Shown here piece after piece: positions 1-8,475 of a stretch of DNA of 64,000 bases. The notes under the pieces are model-generated. The model did no database searches, was not told where the DNA came from, and was given only the letters and a program-made list of their open reading frames with translations. Numbering within the stretch: position 1 is the first letter of the stretch; every line of letters begins with the position of its first letter. The translations under genes were made by a program, and so were the position numbers. This DNA is from Shimia sp. SK013 (lineage in GTDB: Bacteria; Pseudomonadota; Alphaproteobacteria; Rhodobacterales; Rhodobacteraceae). Location: positions 1-64,000 of the forward strand of contig NZ_LAJH01000021.1 of assembly GCF_001292625.1 (NCBI RefSeq), given 5' to 3'.

Positions 1-1
1 A

Positions 2-145
2 GGCGGGCATTCGTCTGGCAAGGATCACCCGTCATGGCGGCATGGAATGCGGTCGAGGGAATGGATCGAGACAAGAGCGGAGATCAACGATCTGGTGCGA
101 GAGGTTAATAAGTACGAACCATTGGCATTCGGCGATCCGGAATGA
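2..145 (+). CDS. C-terminal fragment of a small unknown protein (5' end outside window)
   Basis: An open frame enters from the left edge and stops at a TGA at 143-145, giving about 47 residues. It reads as a basic stretch with HGMRSREWIETRAEIND, followed by LVREVNKYEPLAFGDPE. The HGM-x-S-x-E-x-x-x-x-R spacing recalls a family of short alphaproteobacterial proteins with a KHG-x-[YR]-[ST]-x-E motif before an arginine-rich helix, but this is recognition by eye and no function is implied. The beginning of the gene lies outside the window. It is the leftmost trace of the accessory segment that carries the ATPase/protease pair. Confidence 0.4.
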   Translation, partial: GGHSSGKDHPSWRHGMRSREWIETRAEINDLVREVNKYEPLAFGDPE

Positions 146-520
146 ACCGACTGCTGGTTCAGAAATCGAGGAGCTGGAGCGAGTCGCTTTTTTTACGTTG
201 GTGGTTTTGCGCGACTATCTTGTTTGGGCTGCCTGCCGTCATCTGGCGGCAGGGTCTGGGTACCGCTTTGCAGCAATATTGCTGCCGCGCCGCCGCAAGT
301 CGGCTATCAGCCTAAATATGACCAATGCTGCCTCATCCCTCGACGACAGCTATGCGCAGGAGGTGACCTTTGCAAAGCATGGCGAACGGCCCCAACCTTA
401 CATTGACCGTGTCACATTTTCTGCGATGCAGCACCACGAAAGTGGCGCGCAATCCCTCCATATTGAACTGGGCTGCCATGCGAAAGTTCTGCGGAAGTCA
501 CATTTTTTTGGTATATTTTT
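146..520. other. Intergenic stretch without a recognised gene
   Basis: A 173-residue frame crosses this stretch (42-563, plus), but its protein sequence has no recognisable domain, has a composition typical of non-coding frames, and has no ribosome-binding site before its ATG. The DNA becomes strongly A+T-rich after about 495, as expected ahead of a promoter. It may hold decayed mobile DNA, but no inverted repeats or transposase motifs could be shown. Confidence 0.4.
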
Positions 521-548
521 TTGGCCTATGGTGCGATCTCTGTATAGT
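521..548 (+). promoter_or_regulatory. Candidate sigma-70-type promoter of the ATPase/protease pair
   Basis: TTGGCC at 521-526 and TATAGT at 543-548 are separated by 16 bases, within a T-rich tract and about 50 bases ahead of the ATPase ATG at 597. The -10 match is good and the -35 match moderate. This is a sequence-pattern call only. Confidence 0.3.
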
Positions 549-596
549 GTGTACTCATTGTAAAACGACATATTGTTGAGACAAGCAGTAGGGCCG

Positions 597-1679
597 ATGG
601 CATCCGCACAACAACTCATTGGGCTTGTAAAAAGCCATGCAGAGGGAGACGCTGATCGATTTTTTGATCTGGCTATGCAACTCTCTGCGAGTGAAGAGCA
701 GAAGGGACACACCCGTCTTGCGGAACAATTGCGTCAATGGGCCGAGGCGGGTCAAACGGCTCCCACGTCGCGCGTACCGGAAGTTACGCCTTTAGCAGCA
801 CCTCGTGGAGATCTAGCAGAATTTCTAGCCGCCAGTTATCCGACCGAACGGCTGAATGATTTAATCCTACCTGCGAGCATCGAAGGTGAGCTTGCGCATA
901 TTGTCGTTGAGACGAAGATGCGCGAAAAATTAGAAGAAAAAGGTCTAAAGCCTCGTCGCCGCGTTCTCCTATCGGGCCCGCCTGGGACCGGTAAATCGAT
1001 GAGCGCATCTGCATTGGCTGGTGAGCTACAATTTCCGCTTTTTTCTGTCATGCTTCATGGGCTGATCACGAAGTTCATGGGTGAGACAGCTCAAAAGCTG
1101 AAAATGGTTTTTGATGCAGTTAAGACAACGCGGGGTGTCTATCTTTTTGATGAAATCGATGCGCTTGCCGCCGCCCGAGAAGGCGGAAACGACGTTGGCG
1201 AAGCCCGCCGAGTTCTAAATTCGTTCCTCCAGTTTCTCGATGAGGACACTGGTCCTTCTATCATAATTGCGACAACAAATTTACCAGGTATCTTGGATCG
1301 CGCTGTTTTGCGGCGCTTTGACCTCGTACTGCCTTATGAAATGCCTGACGCTGCGTCAATTCGCGAGGCCATTGAACGCCGTTTGATCGGTTTCAAAACT
1401 GGCGATATGGCTTGGAGAAAAATTACAGATAGTGCCTTGAGCTTATCGACAGCTGACGTTGTTGCGGCAGCCGAGGACGCAGCACGCCGCGCGGTATTAG
1501 CGGACAAAGAAACAATTGCGACACAGGATTTGATGGATGCCCTTGAACGCCGTCGTTCGCTGCAAGAATTAGGGACGGACGCCTATGGCACGGGACAAGC
1601 TACATTTTCATCTTCGAAACCTCGGGACAGCGCACAGGTTCCGAGAAAAGCGCGGGGGCGGAGGAAGGCAAGTAAGTAA
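597..1679 (+). CDS. ietA: AAA+ ATPase, IetA-like component of an IetAS-type system
   Basis: A 360-residue AAA+ ATPase. The N-terminal 100 residues are helical and unassigned. Then come Walker A GPPGTGKS (about residues 127-134), Walker B VYLFDEID (181-188), a sensor-1-like IIIATTN (223-227) and an RRFD arginine-finger region (239-242), followed by a C-terminal AAA lid and a basic tail. A TTG at 573 would add eight residues; the ATG at 597 is preferred. The end of the gene overlaps the start of a subtilisin-like protease gene by 95 bases. That pairing is the hallmark of IetA/IetS, first described as a stability and incompatibility module on an Agrobacterium Ti plasmid and later found among anti-phage systems. 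Presumably the ATPase restrains or delivers substrates to the protease. Family pairing is clear; activity here is inferred. Confidence 0.75.
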   Translation: MASAQQLIGLVKSHAEGDADRFFDLAMQLSASEEQKGHTRLAEQLRQWAEAGQTAPTSRVPEVTPLAAPRGDLAEFLAASYPTERLNDLILPASIEGELAHIVVETKMREKLEEKGLKPRRRVLLSGPPGTGKSMSASALAGELQFPLFSVMLHGLITKFMGETAQKLKMVFDAVKTTRGVYLFDEIDALAAAREGGNDVGEARRVLNSFLQFLDEDTGPSIIIATTNLPGILDRAVLRRFDLVLPYEMPDAASIREAIERRLIGFKTGDMAWRKITDSALSLSTADVVAAAEDAARRAVLADKETIATQDLMDALERRRSLQELGTDAYGTGQATFSSSKPRDSAQVPRKARGRRKASK

Positions 1680-4050
1680 TGTTCTCAACCGAGCAGCACA
1701 TGCACAAGTTCTCCTACAAGCAATCGATGCGTTGCCTGATATCCAAGCAGACGGCCTCCCAGGCGTCTATTTGGAGGTTACTGCACCCGCAAATGAACCA
1801 CTAAAGAAAGACAGCCTCAATAAGAGCGATCTAACGCTTTTGCATTATGACGAAGGTGCACGCAGTCTGACCAACCAAGAGACAGCGACAGTCTACGCAA
1901 CCGCCTCAGCAATCGGAAAATTACGCACCAAAGTCACGCAGTTTGAGACGGAAGACACCCCGGATCGTGAAAAAGACGGTCAAATCATTCCAGGCCGGCC
2001 AAAGAACGCGGATCTTATTCAAAGCATTGCGACACTCACAGAGGCGGGATTACGCGCCCTATGGCGCAGCCCTGACGATAAGTTCCCACAAACGCAAACA
2101 GCAACAAACTGGGAACTATGGCTAGACCGAGAAGCTGCTGACGCATTTGTCCTTGGAGCCCAAGCCTACGATGTTGCCATTGGCGAAGAACAGCTTGAGT
2201 TCCCCGAAGATATTGTCGTCATTGCACATGGAACCCGTGACGCCCTTGCGAACGCTATCCGACATCTGCGCGGTGTTAAAGCCATGGCAGCGCCAACGAT
2301 CACAGCAGACTTTTTCGCTGGGGGCGATGTCATCGAGCAAGCGCAATGGGTTGACGAGTTGCGGAATCGAACAACGTACCCGGCCCATGCAGACCCGGGA
2401 TATGTGACACTTTTAGACACGGGCGTTAGTCGGGCACATCCATTGGTGCAACCAGCCCTTGAGGTCGCCGATCGCCACGCCGCCAATCCCGCGTGGGGAC
2501 TAGAAGACATTCGCGGTCACGGCACACATATGGCTGGACTGGCACTATTAGGGGATCTTACCTCCTGCCTCCATCAAACAAACCCCGTCACCGTATCAAA
2601 TCGCTTAGAATCTGTTAAACTGAAACCAGATACTGGCGAGAACCCTCATCACCTGTTTGGTGCCGTCACACGTGGCGGGGTGAATACAGTTGAGCAGACT
2701 CATCCACGTCGTCGGACTTTCACCATGCCGATCACCACCGGAGCAGACACGCCCCATGACGGTGCTCCCACGTCATGGTCCAGCGAAATAGATCAATTGG
2801 CGTCAGGAGCATCTGGTAATCGTGATCTCAAACGGCTTATGCTCATTTCAGCAGGGAACACCGACAATTTCAGTTTCGGCGCAGGGCAATATCTTGACCG
2901 ATGCGATCATGAAGATAACGAAATTCAGTCTCCTGCCCAGGCGTGGAACGCTGTCGCAGTTGGTGCATTTACGGAGAAAACGGTTCTCCCCGACAACGAA
3001 GCAGCAACGGCTTTAGCTCCATTTGGAGACTTGTCGCCGTCCTCTCGTACCGCATCTTGGACATCATATTGGCCATTAAAACCTGATGTTGTGCTTGAAG
3101 GTGGCAACTGGGCAAGCAGCGCGTTTCCACCACCAATGAGACATGGGTATCTGTCGCTATTGTCGACCCATCACAACTATCCTGTCCGCTCTCTTACCTT
3201 CACATACGATACTAGTGCGGCAACTGCATTGGCCGCAAAGGGCATTACGGAGCTATGGTCTGACTATCCCGATCTGTGGCCCGAAACGATCCGAGGCTTG
3301 TACGTCTCTTCTGCAAGATGGACCCCGCAAATGCGATCGCATTTGCCCGTCGCGCATAACAAGGGCAATTATGCCCCCCTATTTCAACGCTATGGGTACG
3401 GCGTCCCTAACCTTAAACGTGCGCGGCGCAGTGCGTCCAACGCACTAACACTGATCGTCGAAGATACAATTACCCCCTATGGCTTGTCTGACGACGGCAA
3501 ACGAGGCGTCGACAATGAGATGAAACTATTCACCCTTCCATGGCCTGTCGAAGAACTACGTCGGCTTGGAAATACGGACGTCACTTTGCGTGTGACCTTG
3601 AGTTCTTTCATTGAGCCCAATCCATCAGAAGCGGCCAGAGGGTCGCGCTATCGCTATGCCTCTCATAATCTGCGTTTCAAACTAAACCGTGCAGATGAAG
3701 CCGCCCCTCACTTTATGGCGCGCATCAGTAAATTGGCGGCACAACCCGCTGGCCCAGCAAGCAATGAATCCGATGGGTGGGACTACGGGAGCGACCGCCG
3801 CGACGTCGGATCTCTCCACATTGATCAACTTACCTGCCGCGCATCCGATCTTGCTCGTCGCAACCTCATCGCCGTGCATCCGGTGAATGGATGGTGGAAA
3901 ACAAAGTCGCTTTTGAACGGAGACCCGCCATCAGTGCGCTTTGCGCTTATCGTTGAGATTGATGCGGAACACATTGAAGCTGAACTCCACGCTGAAGTTC
4001 AATCGGCAATTGCAGCTTCGGTTGCGACGCAGACTGTTATCGCGCTGTAG
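1585..4050 (+). CDS. ietS: Subtilisin-like S8 serine protease, IetS-like component
   Basis: An 821-residue cytoplasmic-type S8 peptidase with no signal peptide. The triad can be read as Asp278 in LLDTG, His312 in GHGTHMAG and Ser544 in YDTSAATALAAKG; the usual GTS before the serine is DTS here. The oxyanion Asn lies in LISAGNTDN. A variable N-terminal domain of about 270 residues precedes the catalytic domain, and about 220 residues of unassigned C-terminal domain follow. The start at 1585 lies inside the ATPase gene in another frame; it is kept because the N-terminal residues (a beta-like FHL segment followed by a glycine-rich turn) resemble the usual start of this family. The 95-base overlap implies translational coupling. 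In known IetAS pairs the protease is regarded as the toxic or effector partner. Confidence 0.78.
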   Translation: MARDKLHFHLRNLGTAHRFREKRGGGGRQVSNVLNRAAHAQVLLQAIDALPDIQADGLPGVYLEVTAPANEPLKKDSLNKSDLTLLHYDEGARSLTNQETATVYATASAIGKLRTKVTQFETEDTPDREKDGQIIPGRPKNADLIQSIATLTEAGLRALWRSPDDKFPQTQTATNWELWLDREAADAFVLGAQAYDVAIGEEQLEFPEDIVVIAHGTRDALANAIRHLRGVKAMAAPTITADFFAGGDVIEQAQWVDELRNRTTYPAHADPGYVTLLDTGVSRAHPLVQPALEVADRHAANPAWGLEDIRGHGTHMAGLALLGDLTSCLHQTNPVTVSNRLESVKLKPDTGENPHHLFGAVTRGGVNTVEQTHPRRRTFTMPITTGADTPHDGAPTSWSSEIDQLASGASGNRDLKRLMLISAGNTDNFSFGAGQYLDRCDHEDNEIQSPAQAWNAVAVGAFTEKTVLPDNEAATALAPFGDLSPSSRTASWTSYWPLKPDVVLEGGNWASSAFPPPMRHGYLSLLSTHHNYPVRSLTFTYDTSAATALAAKGITELWSDYPDLWPETIRGLYVSSARWTPQMRSHLPVAHNKGNYAPLFQRYGYGVPNLKRARRSASNALTLIVEDTITPYGLSDDGKRGVDNEMKLFTLPWPVEELRRLGNTDVTLRVTLSSFIEPNPSEAARGSRYRYASHNLRFKLNRADEAAPHFMARISKLAAQPAGPASNESDGWDYGSDRRDVGSLHIDQLTCRASDLARRNLIAVHPVNGWWKTKSLLNGDPPSVRFALIVEIDAEHIEAELHAEVQSAIAASVATQTVIAL

Positions 4051-4126
4051 ACCATACATTATGAGTATATGTATGGTGTTGCTCAGTTTTAGGCAAATCA
4101 CCGAATGTTAATTAGGCAAAGAACTT

Positions 4127-4579
4127 TTGACAAAAACAGCCGTCATAGGCCAATTGTGTTCAGATTTCCACCGCACGTTGTGGTTTCTGAATAACAACGC
4201 CCGAGCTTCCCGGTTGCCGTGGCTCAACTCATTTCCAAGAAACAGCTGTGAGGCTGCATCGTCATATTTAGCTAGGGCTTTGGAAAAACGGCACCCTGAG
4301 CTCAAAATATCGGTCTTGAAAGGAAGTGGCTCAAGAGGAATTCACTTCTGGGTAGAAGCAGGGGAATACGTGATGGACCTTACTGTCGACCCATTTGATG
4401 AGAACAGGCTCCCTTTCTTTGATTTTGCGCCACACCCTTCTCAAGAGTTATTTACCGAGCTTGAGCGTATGAGCCCTGAGACAGCCTGGGTAAATCTGGG
4501 CACTGGTTGCCAAGTCTTTTTGGACTCGTTGCTGCAAAGTCTTTTGGGATCAAATCAACTTATTGATCAACGGGATTAG
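4127..4579 (+). CDS. Small transglutaminase-like (Cys-His-Asp) protein, function unknown
   Basis: A 150-residue protein. The order FPRNSCEAAS (Cys41), then a helix, a spacer and GIHFWVEAGEYVMDLTVDPFD (His73, Asp84 or Asp88) fits the papain/transglutaminase-like fold, in which a Cys at a helix start is followed by His and Asp on adjacent strands. No signal peptide or membrane segment is seen, so it is probably cytoplasmic. The start is uncertain: a TTG at 4127 is the only early in-frame start codon after a stop at 4109, and no strong ribosome-binding site precedes it. It follows the ATPase/protease pair on the same strand after 76 bases, so it could be an added component of that module or simple island cargo. 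Some members of such families occur in conflict systems, but no specific substrate can be assigned. Confidence 0.55.
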   Translation: MTKTAVIGQLCSDFHRTLWFLNNNARASRLPWLNSFPRNSCEAASSYLARALEKRHPELKISVLKGSGSRGIHFWVEAGEYVMDLTVDPFDENRLPFFDFAPHPSQELFTELERMSPETAWVNLGTGCQVFLDSLLQSLLGSNQLIDQRD

Positions 4580-4861
4580 CCTAACAAAAGGAAATGAACG
4601 CGATTTCAGCGAAGATCTCCTTTCCGCCCGACCTTCATAAAAGTCTATGTTCGATTCGAACTGCTTTGGGCTTGGTTGTCTGCGTGCTTTGCAATGGTCG
4701 CTGATAACCATCGCCGCCCTTAGTAGTGCACTGTAGCGTAGGTGGGCTTCCCGCCCCCATTGGGCAAACTGATCAAGTCCGCTTTGAGCGGGCAGCTGAC
4801 GTCAAAGGAGCTCGCCGGCACCACTCGGCTTAAACCTGACCAAGAAACAAGTTCTTAGCTA

Positions 4862-5287
4862 TTATGTAATTGCAATGACTATGCTGACCACTCCCAAAGC
4901 CAAAGAGACGAGCGCTAGGCATGCGGAGACTCTGATAAGTGGATCGGAAACCGTAAGGTACCAATACAGGATGCTTATTGGTCCACATTTTACTACTTCA
5001 ATTAGAGCTTCCTGTTCGGCCTTAAGGTTCAAATGCTTCCGCAGATCGTAGTCCAATTTGATAATGGACTCGTCATCATAGTGACCAACAACGGCCGCGT
5101 ATGCCGTTAATCCTTCGGGCGCTGTCAGCCGGACTATTTGAAAGCGTTTTGTTCCATCTCGCCTTTTATAGTTGATGAGCGCACGTCCCCGTCCAGCGTG
5201 TTTGTCTGGACATTTCTTTACAGTGAACCTGTAAGTTTTGTCGTGTTTCACAATTACTCCTGGAAAAAAATCTGGCACGTTTCCCAT
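4862..5287 (-). CDS. Small C-terminally membrane-anchored protein of unknown function
   Basis: A 141-residue protein read from the ATG at 5287, chosen because TAGGAG lies eight bases ahead; an upstream ATG at 5338 lacks such a site. The first 100 residues are soluble and rich in charged residues, with a basic GRGRALINYKRRDG segment and an acidic YDDESIIKLDYDLRK segment. The last 34 residues contain a hydrophobic stretch (ACLALVSLALGVVSIVIAIT) that should form one membrane helix at the extreme C-terminus, preceded by a short amphipathic segment. I recognise a loose resemblance to unnamed alphaproteobacterial proteins ending in a similar anchor, but no domain name. It is convergent with the Cys-His-Asp gene. 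In a defence setting a tail-anchored small protein could be an effector, which is speculation. Confidence 0.5.
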   Translation of the reverse strand: MGNVPDFFPGVIVKHDKTYRFTVKKCPDKHAGRGRALINYKRRDGTKRFQIVRLTAPEGLTAYAAVVGHYDDESIIKLDYDLRKHLNLKAEQEALIEVVKCGPISILYWYLTVSDPLIRVSACLALVSLALGVVSIVIAIT

Positions 5288-5781
5288 GCAACGGTCTCCT
5301 ACGCTCCATGATAGCTCGCATCCAAGAAGGTCTAGCAACCATAGATCTAATCGATTTCTTCACAAGTCACATAATAATACCCAATTTCCTCAATAGATCT
5401 TCGAAGGACATGGCTCGCCTAGATTTAGCGAGCCGCCACCGAGCTCTCAGATTTTGCAATCCTCTGGCGTTGGCCATGACCGCTTCAGGCTGGGAGCAGA
5501 CACTTGACGTGATCTTTGCAAAGTCGTCGTGATAGTTGGAGCTACCGCGTTTGCCCGGGCTAGGTGGTGCAGTGAAGGCGATTAGATACCGATCCCTGGT
5601 GTTACAACTTCTGTCGCGACGGGCTGCACTCGGCCAAAGCCATGCTCAATTCCAAATATAGCCTTCCAGTGAATACGCTAAAACACTGACCCACCATGGG
5701 TGTTAAGGGCGATATTTGGGGGGATATCAATCGACTTAATCTTAAATTATCATTCAAATTCAGTAGATTATATCATACTTA
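5288..5781. other. Gene-poor junction between the accessory segment and tRNA-Thr
   Basis: About 490 bases with no convincing gene. A 74-codon plus-strand frame at 5308-5532 overlaps the 5' region of the membrane protein and has no recognisable motif or ribosome-binding site. Fragments around 5570-5700 look like decayed coding DNA with several in-frame stops. The stretch from 5740 on is A+T-rich and directly abuts the 3' end of the tRNA, where an integrated element would be expected to end. No second copy of the tRNA 3' end was found in the window. Confidence 0.4.
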
Positions 5782-5857
5782 TGGTGCCTCAAGAGGGACT
5801 CGAACCCCCGACCTTGTCCTTACGAAGGACCTGCTCTACCAGCTGAGCTATTGAGGC
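5782..5857 (-). tRNA. tRNA-Thr (anticodon CGT)
   Basis: Read on the minus strand, the 76-base sequence folds as a cloverleaf: a perfect seven-base-pair acceptor stem GCCTCAA/TTGAGGC, a D arm with AGCTGGTAGA, an anticodon loop TTCGTAA giving CGT, a T arm with TTCGAGT between GGGGG and CCCTC, and an encoded CCA end. The first anticodon-stem pair looks like a G-A mismatch. CGT reads ACG threonine codons. Its 3' end points toward the accessory segment at 1-5.7 kb, the side at which integrases insert DNA. Confidence 0.93.
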
Positions 5858-5931
5858 GCTGGAGCGCTATATAGACGCGGTTTTTGGGCAGTACAAGACT
5901 ACTGGGGCGCGATAAGCGTTCCCTTGCTTTG

Positions 5932-6666
5932 CTAGTTTTGGGGCTCTAAGGCCACACGTCCTTCAGGCATAAGCTGCCAAACCTTGCCGTTTTCAAACAC
6001 CGCTGCACAGAGCGGTCGTCCGTAGGCTGCGCCTCCGTCAAGGTCGATGCGGTTTCCAAAATGGGTGGCTTTTTCCAGCGCGGTATGGCCGTGCACCACC
6101 AGCCAAGGGTGGCGTCGGGAATCGTCGATAAACCCCTGCCTGATCCAGACCAAATCATTTTCATGCTGATCCGCCAAAGCCACGCCGGGTCTGATTCCTG
6201 CGTGCACAAACAACAGGTCGTCGTGTTGGTGATAGATGTGCAGGGATTTCAGGAAATCGACATGCGCTTGCGGCACTGCGTCTTTGGCGCGTTTGTGAAC
6301 GGTAAATAGGCGGTCTTCATACGGCACGTCGATGCCGTAGCTTTCCAGAGTTTGAACGCCGCCGAGCCGCTTGTGCAGCCAAAAGAAATCTACCAACAAG
6401 TGTGGATCATGGCGTGGAGTGTCCTCCATGAACCATTCAAACATCCGGTCATGGTTGCCTTTGAGACAAATCCAGTTGCGTCCCGCTGCGAGCCCCGCGC
6501 GCAGGCGTTCAATCACGCCTTGGCTGTCGGGGCCGCGATCAACGTAATCGCCAAGGAAAACAATCTGGGCATCCGGTCCGCCGTCGGCTTCGATGCGTGC
6601 AAGCATATCGTCGAGCTGGTCAAGATGGCCGTGAATGTCGCCAATGGCGTAGATGGGAGTGGTCAT
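5932..6666 (-). CDS. Metallophosphoesterase, Ser/Thr protein phosphatase or ApaH type
   Basis: A 244-residue calcineurin-like phosphoesterase. All metal-site motifs are visible: GDIHGH (residues 9-14), GDYVDRGP, GNHDRMF, VHAGIRP and VHGHT. Length and motif order fit the PrpA/PrpE/ApaH group, which removes phosphate from phosphoproteins or splits diadenosine polyphosphates; sequence alone does not separate these. The ATG at 6666 is preferred over a TTG three bases earlier because AGGA lies about eight bases upstream. It is soluble and cytoplasmic. It follows serA on the same strand but is separated from it by a strong terminator, so it is probably transcribed on its own. Confidence 0.85.
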   Translation of the reverse strand: MTTPIYAIGDIHGHLDQLDDMLARIEADGGPDAQIVFLGDYVDRGPDSQGVIERLRAGLAAGRNWICLKGNHDRMFEWFMEDTPRHDPHLLVDFFWLHKRLGGVQTLESYGIDVPYEDRLFTVHKRAKDAVPQAHVDFLKSLHIYHQHDDLLFVHAGIRPGVALADQHENDLVWIRQGFIDDSRRHPWLVVHGHTALEKATHFGNRIDLDGGAAYGRPLCAAVFENGKVWQLMPEGRVALEPQN

Positions 6667-6701
6667 CAAAGAATTCCTGCGTCAGTCACTGGCTCATTAA
6701 A

Positions 6702-6731
6702 CAAAAAACGCCGCCCCAAACAGGGGCGGCG
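6702..6731 (-). terminator. Intrinsic terminator after serA
   Basis: CGCCGCCCC at 6709-6717 and GGGGCGGCG at 6723-6731 form a perfect nine-base-pair stem with a five-base loop. On the minus strand the stem is followed by TTTTTTGT. It lies 25 bases past the serA stop codon and is a textbook Rho-independent terminator. Confidence 0.9.
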
Positions 6732-6755
6732 TGTGAAAATCTTGTGATAGACGCC

Positions 6756-8351
6756 TTAAGCGACGTCAAACGCCAGCGGTTTCACCTGACGGAACATGTC
6801 GGTGGCGCAGAGTTTATCGACGATCGGTGCGGGCACTTGTGCGTCCACATAGAGCAGCGCAATCGCTTCGCCACCGACATCGGCGCGGCCAAGGGTAAAG
6901 TTGGCGATGTTCACGCCGTTTTCGCCCATGGTTTGACCCAAGGTGCCGATGATGCCCGGCACGTCTTCGTTGGTGGTGTACAGCATGTTGGCACCGACCT
7001 CGGCATCGATGTTGATGCCTTTGATCTGGATAAAGCGCGGTTTGCCGTCGCTGAACACTGTTCCTGCAACCGAACGCTCACGCTTGTCGGTCACCACGGT
7101 CACTTTGATATAGCCGTCAAAGGTGCCCGATTTGTCTTGGTTGGTGGTCGAGATCTTGATGCCGCGCTCTTTGGCGACAACAGGTGCGGACACCATGTTC
7201 ACGTCTGGGTTGGCTTTCTTCATGATGCCAGCCACAACCGCACAGTTCAGCGCGGCGAGGTTCATATCCGAGACCACACCATCGTAAAGGATGTTGATAG
7301 CCTTGATCGGCTCGTCGGTCATCTGACCCGAGAACGCACCAAGGTGTTCGGCCAGTTTGATCCACGGGCCCATGACTTTGGCTTCTTCTGCGGTCACGGA
7401 CGGCATGTTCAACGCGTTTTCCACAGCACCGGTCAGCAGATAGTTCGACATCTGCTCGGCCACCTGAAGCGCCACGTTTTCTTGGGCTTCGGTTGTGGCC
7501 GCGCCAAGGTGCGGTGTGCAGACGACGTTGGGCAGGTTGAAAAGCGCGTTTTCTTTGGCGGGCTCTTCTTTGAACACGTCAAAGGCGGCACCAGCAACGT
7601 GGCCGGATTTCAACAATTCAGCCAGCGCTTCTTCGTCGACCAGACCACCGCGGGCACAGTTGATGATGCGCACGCCTTTTTTGGTTTTGGCGAGGTTTTC
7701 AGCCGACAGGATGTTGGCTGTGGCGTCGGTGAACGGCACGTGCAAGGTGATGAAATCGGCGCGTGTCAGCAGCGCGTCCAGCTCGACCTTCTCAACGCCC
7801 ATTTTGTCGGCTTTTTCCTCAGACAAGAAGGGGTCATAGGCGACCACTTTCATCTTCAGGCCACGCGCACGGTCACATACGATGCCACCGATGTTGCCTG
7901 CACCGATCACGCCGAGGGTTTTGTTGGTCAGCTCAACGCCCATGAATTTGGACTTTTCCCATTTGCCGGCGTGTGTGGACTCGGACGCTTCGGGGATCTG
8001 GCGTGCCACGGCGAACATCATTGCGATGGCGTGCTCGGCGGTGGTGATCATGTTGCCGAACGGCGTGTTCATGACGATCACGCCTTTTTTCGACGCGGCC
8101 TCTTTGTCGACGTTGTCGGTGCCGATGCCGGCGCGGCCAATGACTTTGAGGTTGTCGGCGTTCTCCAGCAGTTTCGCAGTGGCTTTGGTGGCCGAGCGGA
8201 TCGCAAGACCGTCGTATTGGCCGATCACTGCGGCCAGCGCGTCTTTGTCTTTGCCAAGGTCGGGCATGAAATCAACGTCGATGCCACGGTCGCGGAAGAT
8301 CTGAACAGCGGTTTCGCTGAGTTTGTCGGAGACGAGTACTTTGGGAGCCAT
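6756..8351 (-). CDS. serA: D-3-phosphoglycerate dehydrogenase
   Basis: A 531-residue long-form enzyme that oxidises 3-phosphoglycerate to 3-phosphohydroxypyruvate with NAD, the first step of serine synthesis. Visible features are GRAGIGTDNVD, the nucleotide-binding GAGNIGG, the catalytic Arg in CARGGLVDEE, Glu in FKEEP and His in PHLGAATTEAQ. A middle domain and a C-terminal ACT domain (about residues 455-531) follow; in this family the ACT domain binds serine for feedback control. It lies downstream of serC on the same strand with a 124-base gap, and ends at a strong terminator. Confidence 0.97.
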   Translation of the reverse strand: MAPKVLVSDKLSETAVQIFRDRGIDVDFMPDLGKDKDALAAVIGQYDGLAIRSATKATAKLLENADNLKVIGRAGIGTDNVDKEAASKKGVIVMNTPFGNMITTAEHAIAMMFAVARQIPEASESTHAGKWEKSKFMGVELTNKTLGVIGAGNIGGIVCDRARGLKMKVVAYDPFLSEEKADKMGVEKVELDALLTRADFITLHVPFTDATANILSAENLAKTKKGVRIINCARGGLVDEEALAELLKSGHVAGAAFDVFKEEPAKENALFNLPNVVCTPHLGAATTEAQENVALQVAEQMSNYLLTGAVENALNMPSVTAEEAKVMGPWIKLAEHLGAFSGQMTDEPIKAINILYDGVVSDMNLAALNCAVVAGIMKKANPDVNMVSAPVVAKERGIKISTTNQDKSGTFDGYIKVTVVTDKRERSVAGTVFSDGKPRFIQIKGINIDAEVGANMLYTTNEDVPGIIGTLGQTMGENGVNIANFTLGRADVGGEAIALLYVDAQVPAPIVDKLCATDMFRQVKPLAFDVA

Positions 8352-8475
8352 GATGTAGGTCCTTATATCGGGGGCCGGATGTGCGATTAGGGCAGCGACC
8401 GGCCGAGGGAGGGTGCGAAGCGCCCGCCCGTGGGGGCGGTTGGGCGCTGCCCGGTCTAACGACCAGGCGATTCAA

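Noticed and set aside
42-563. 173-codon plus-strand frame at the left end
   Set aside because: No domain, no ribosome-binding site, and composition unlike genuine genes nearby; a different frame holds the likely partial gene ending at 145.
5308-5532. 74-codon plus-strand frame at the island edge
   Set aside because: It starts inside the upstream part of the minus-strand gene, lacks a ribosome-binding site and shows no motif.
6597-8390. Long 597-codon plus-strand frame opposite serA
   Set aside because: It lies antisense to a certain serA, is His-rich in the manner of reverse-strand frames in G+C-rich genes, and has no domain or ribosome-binding site.
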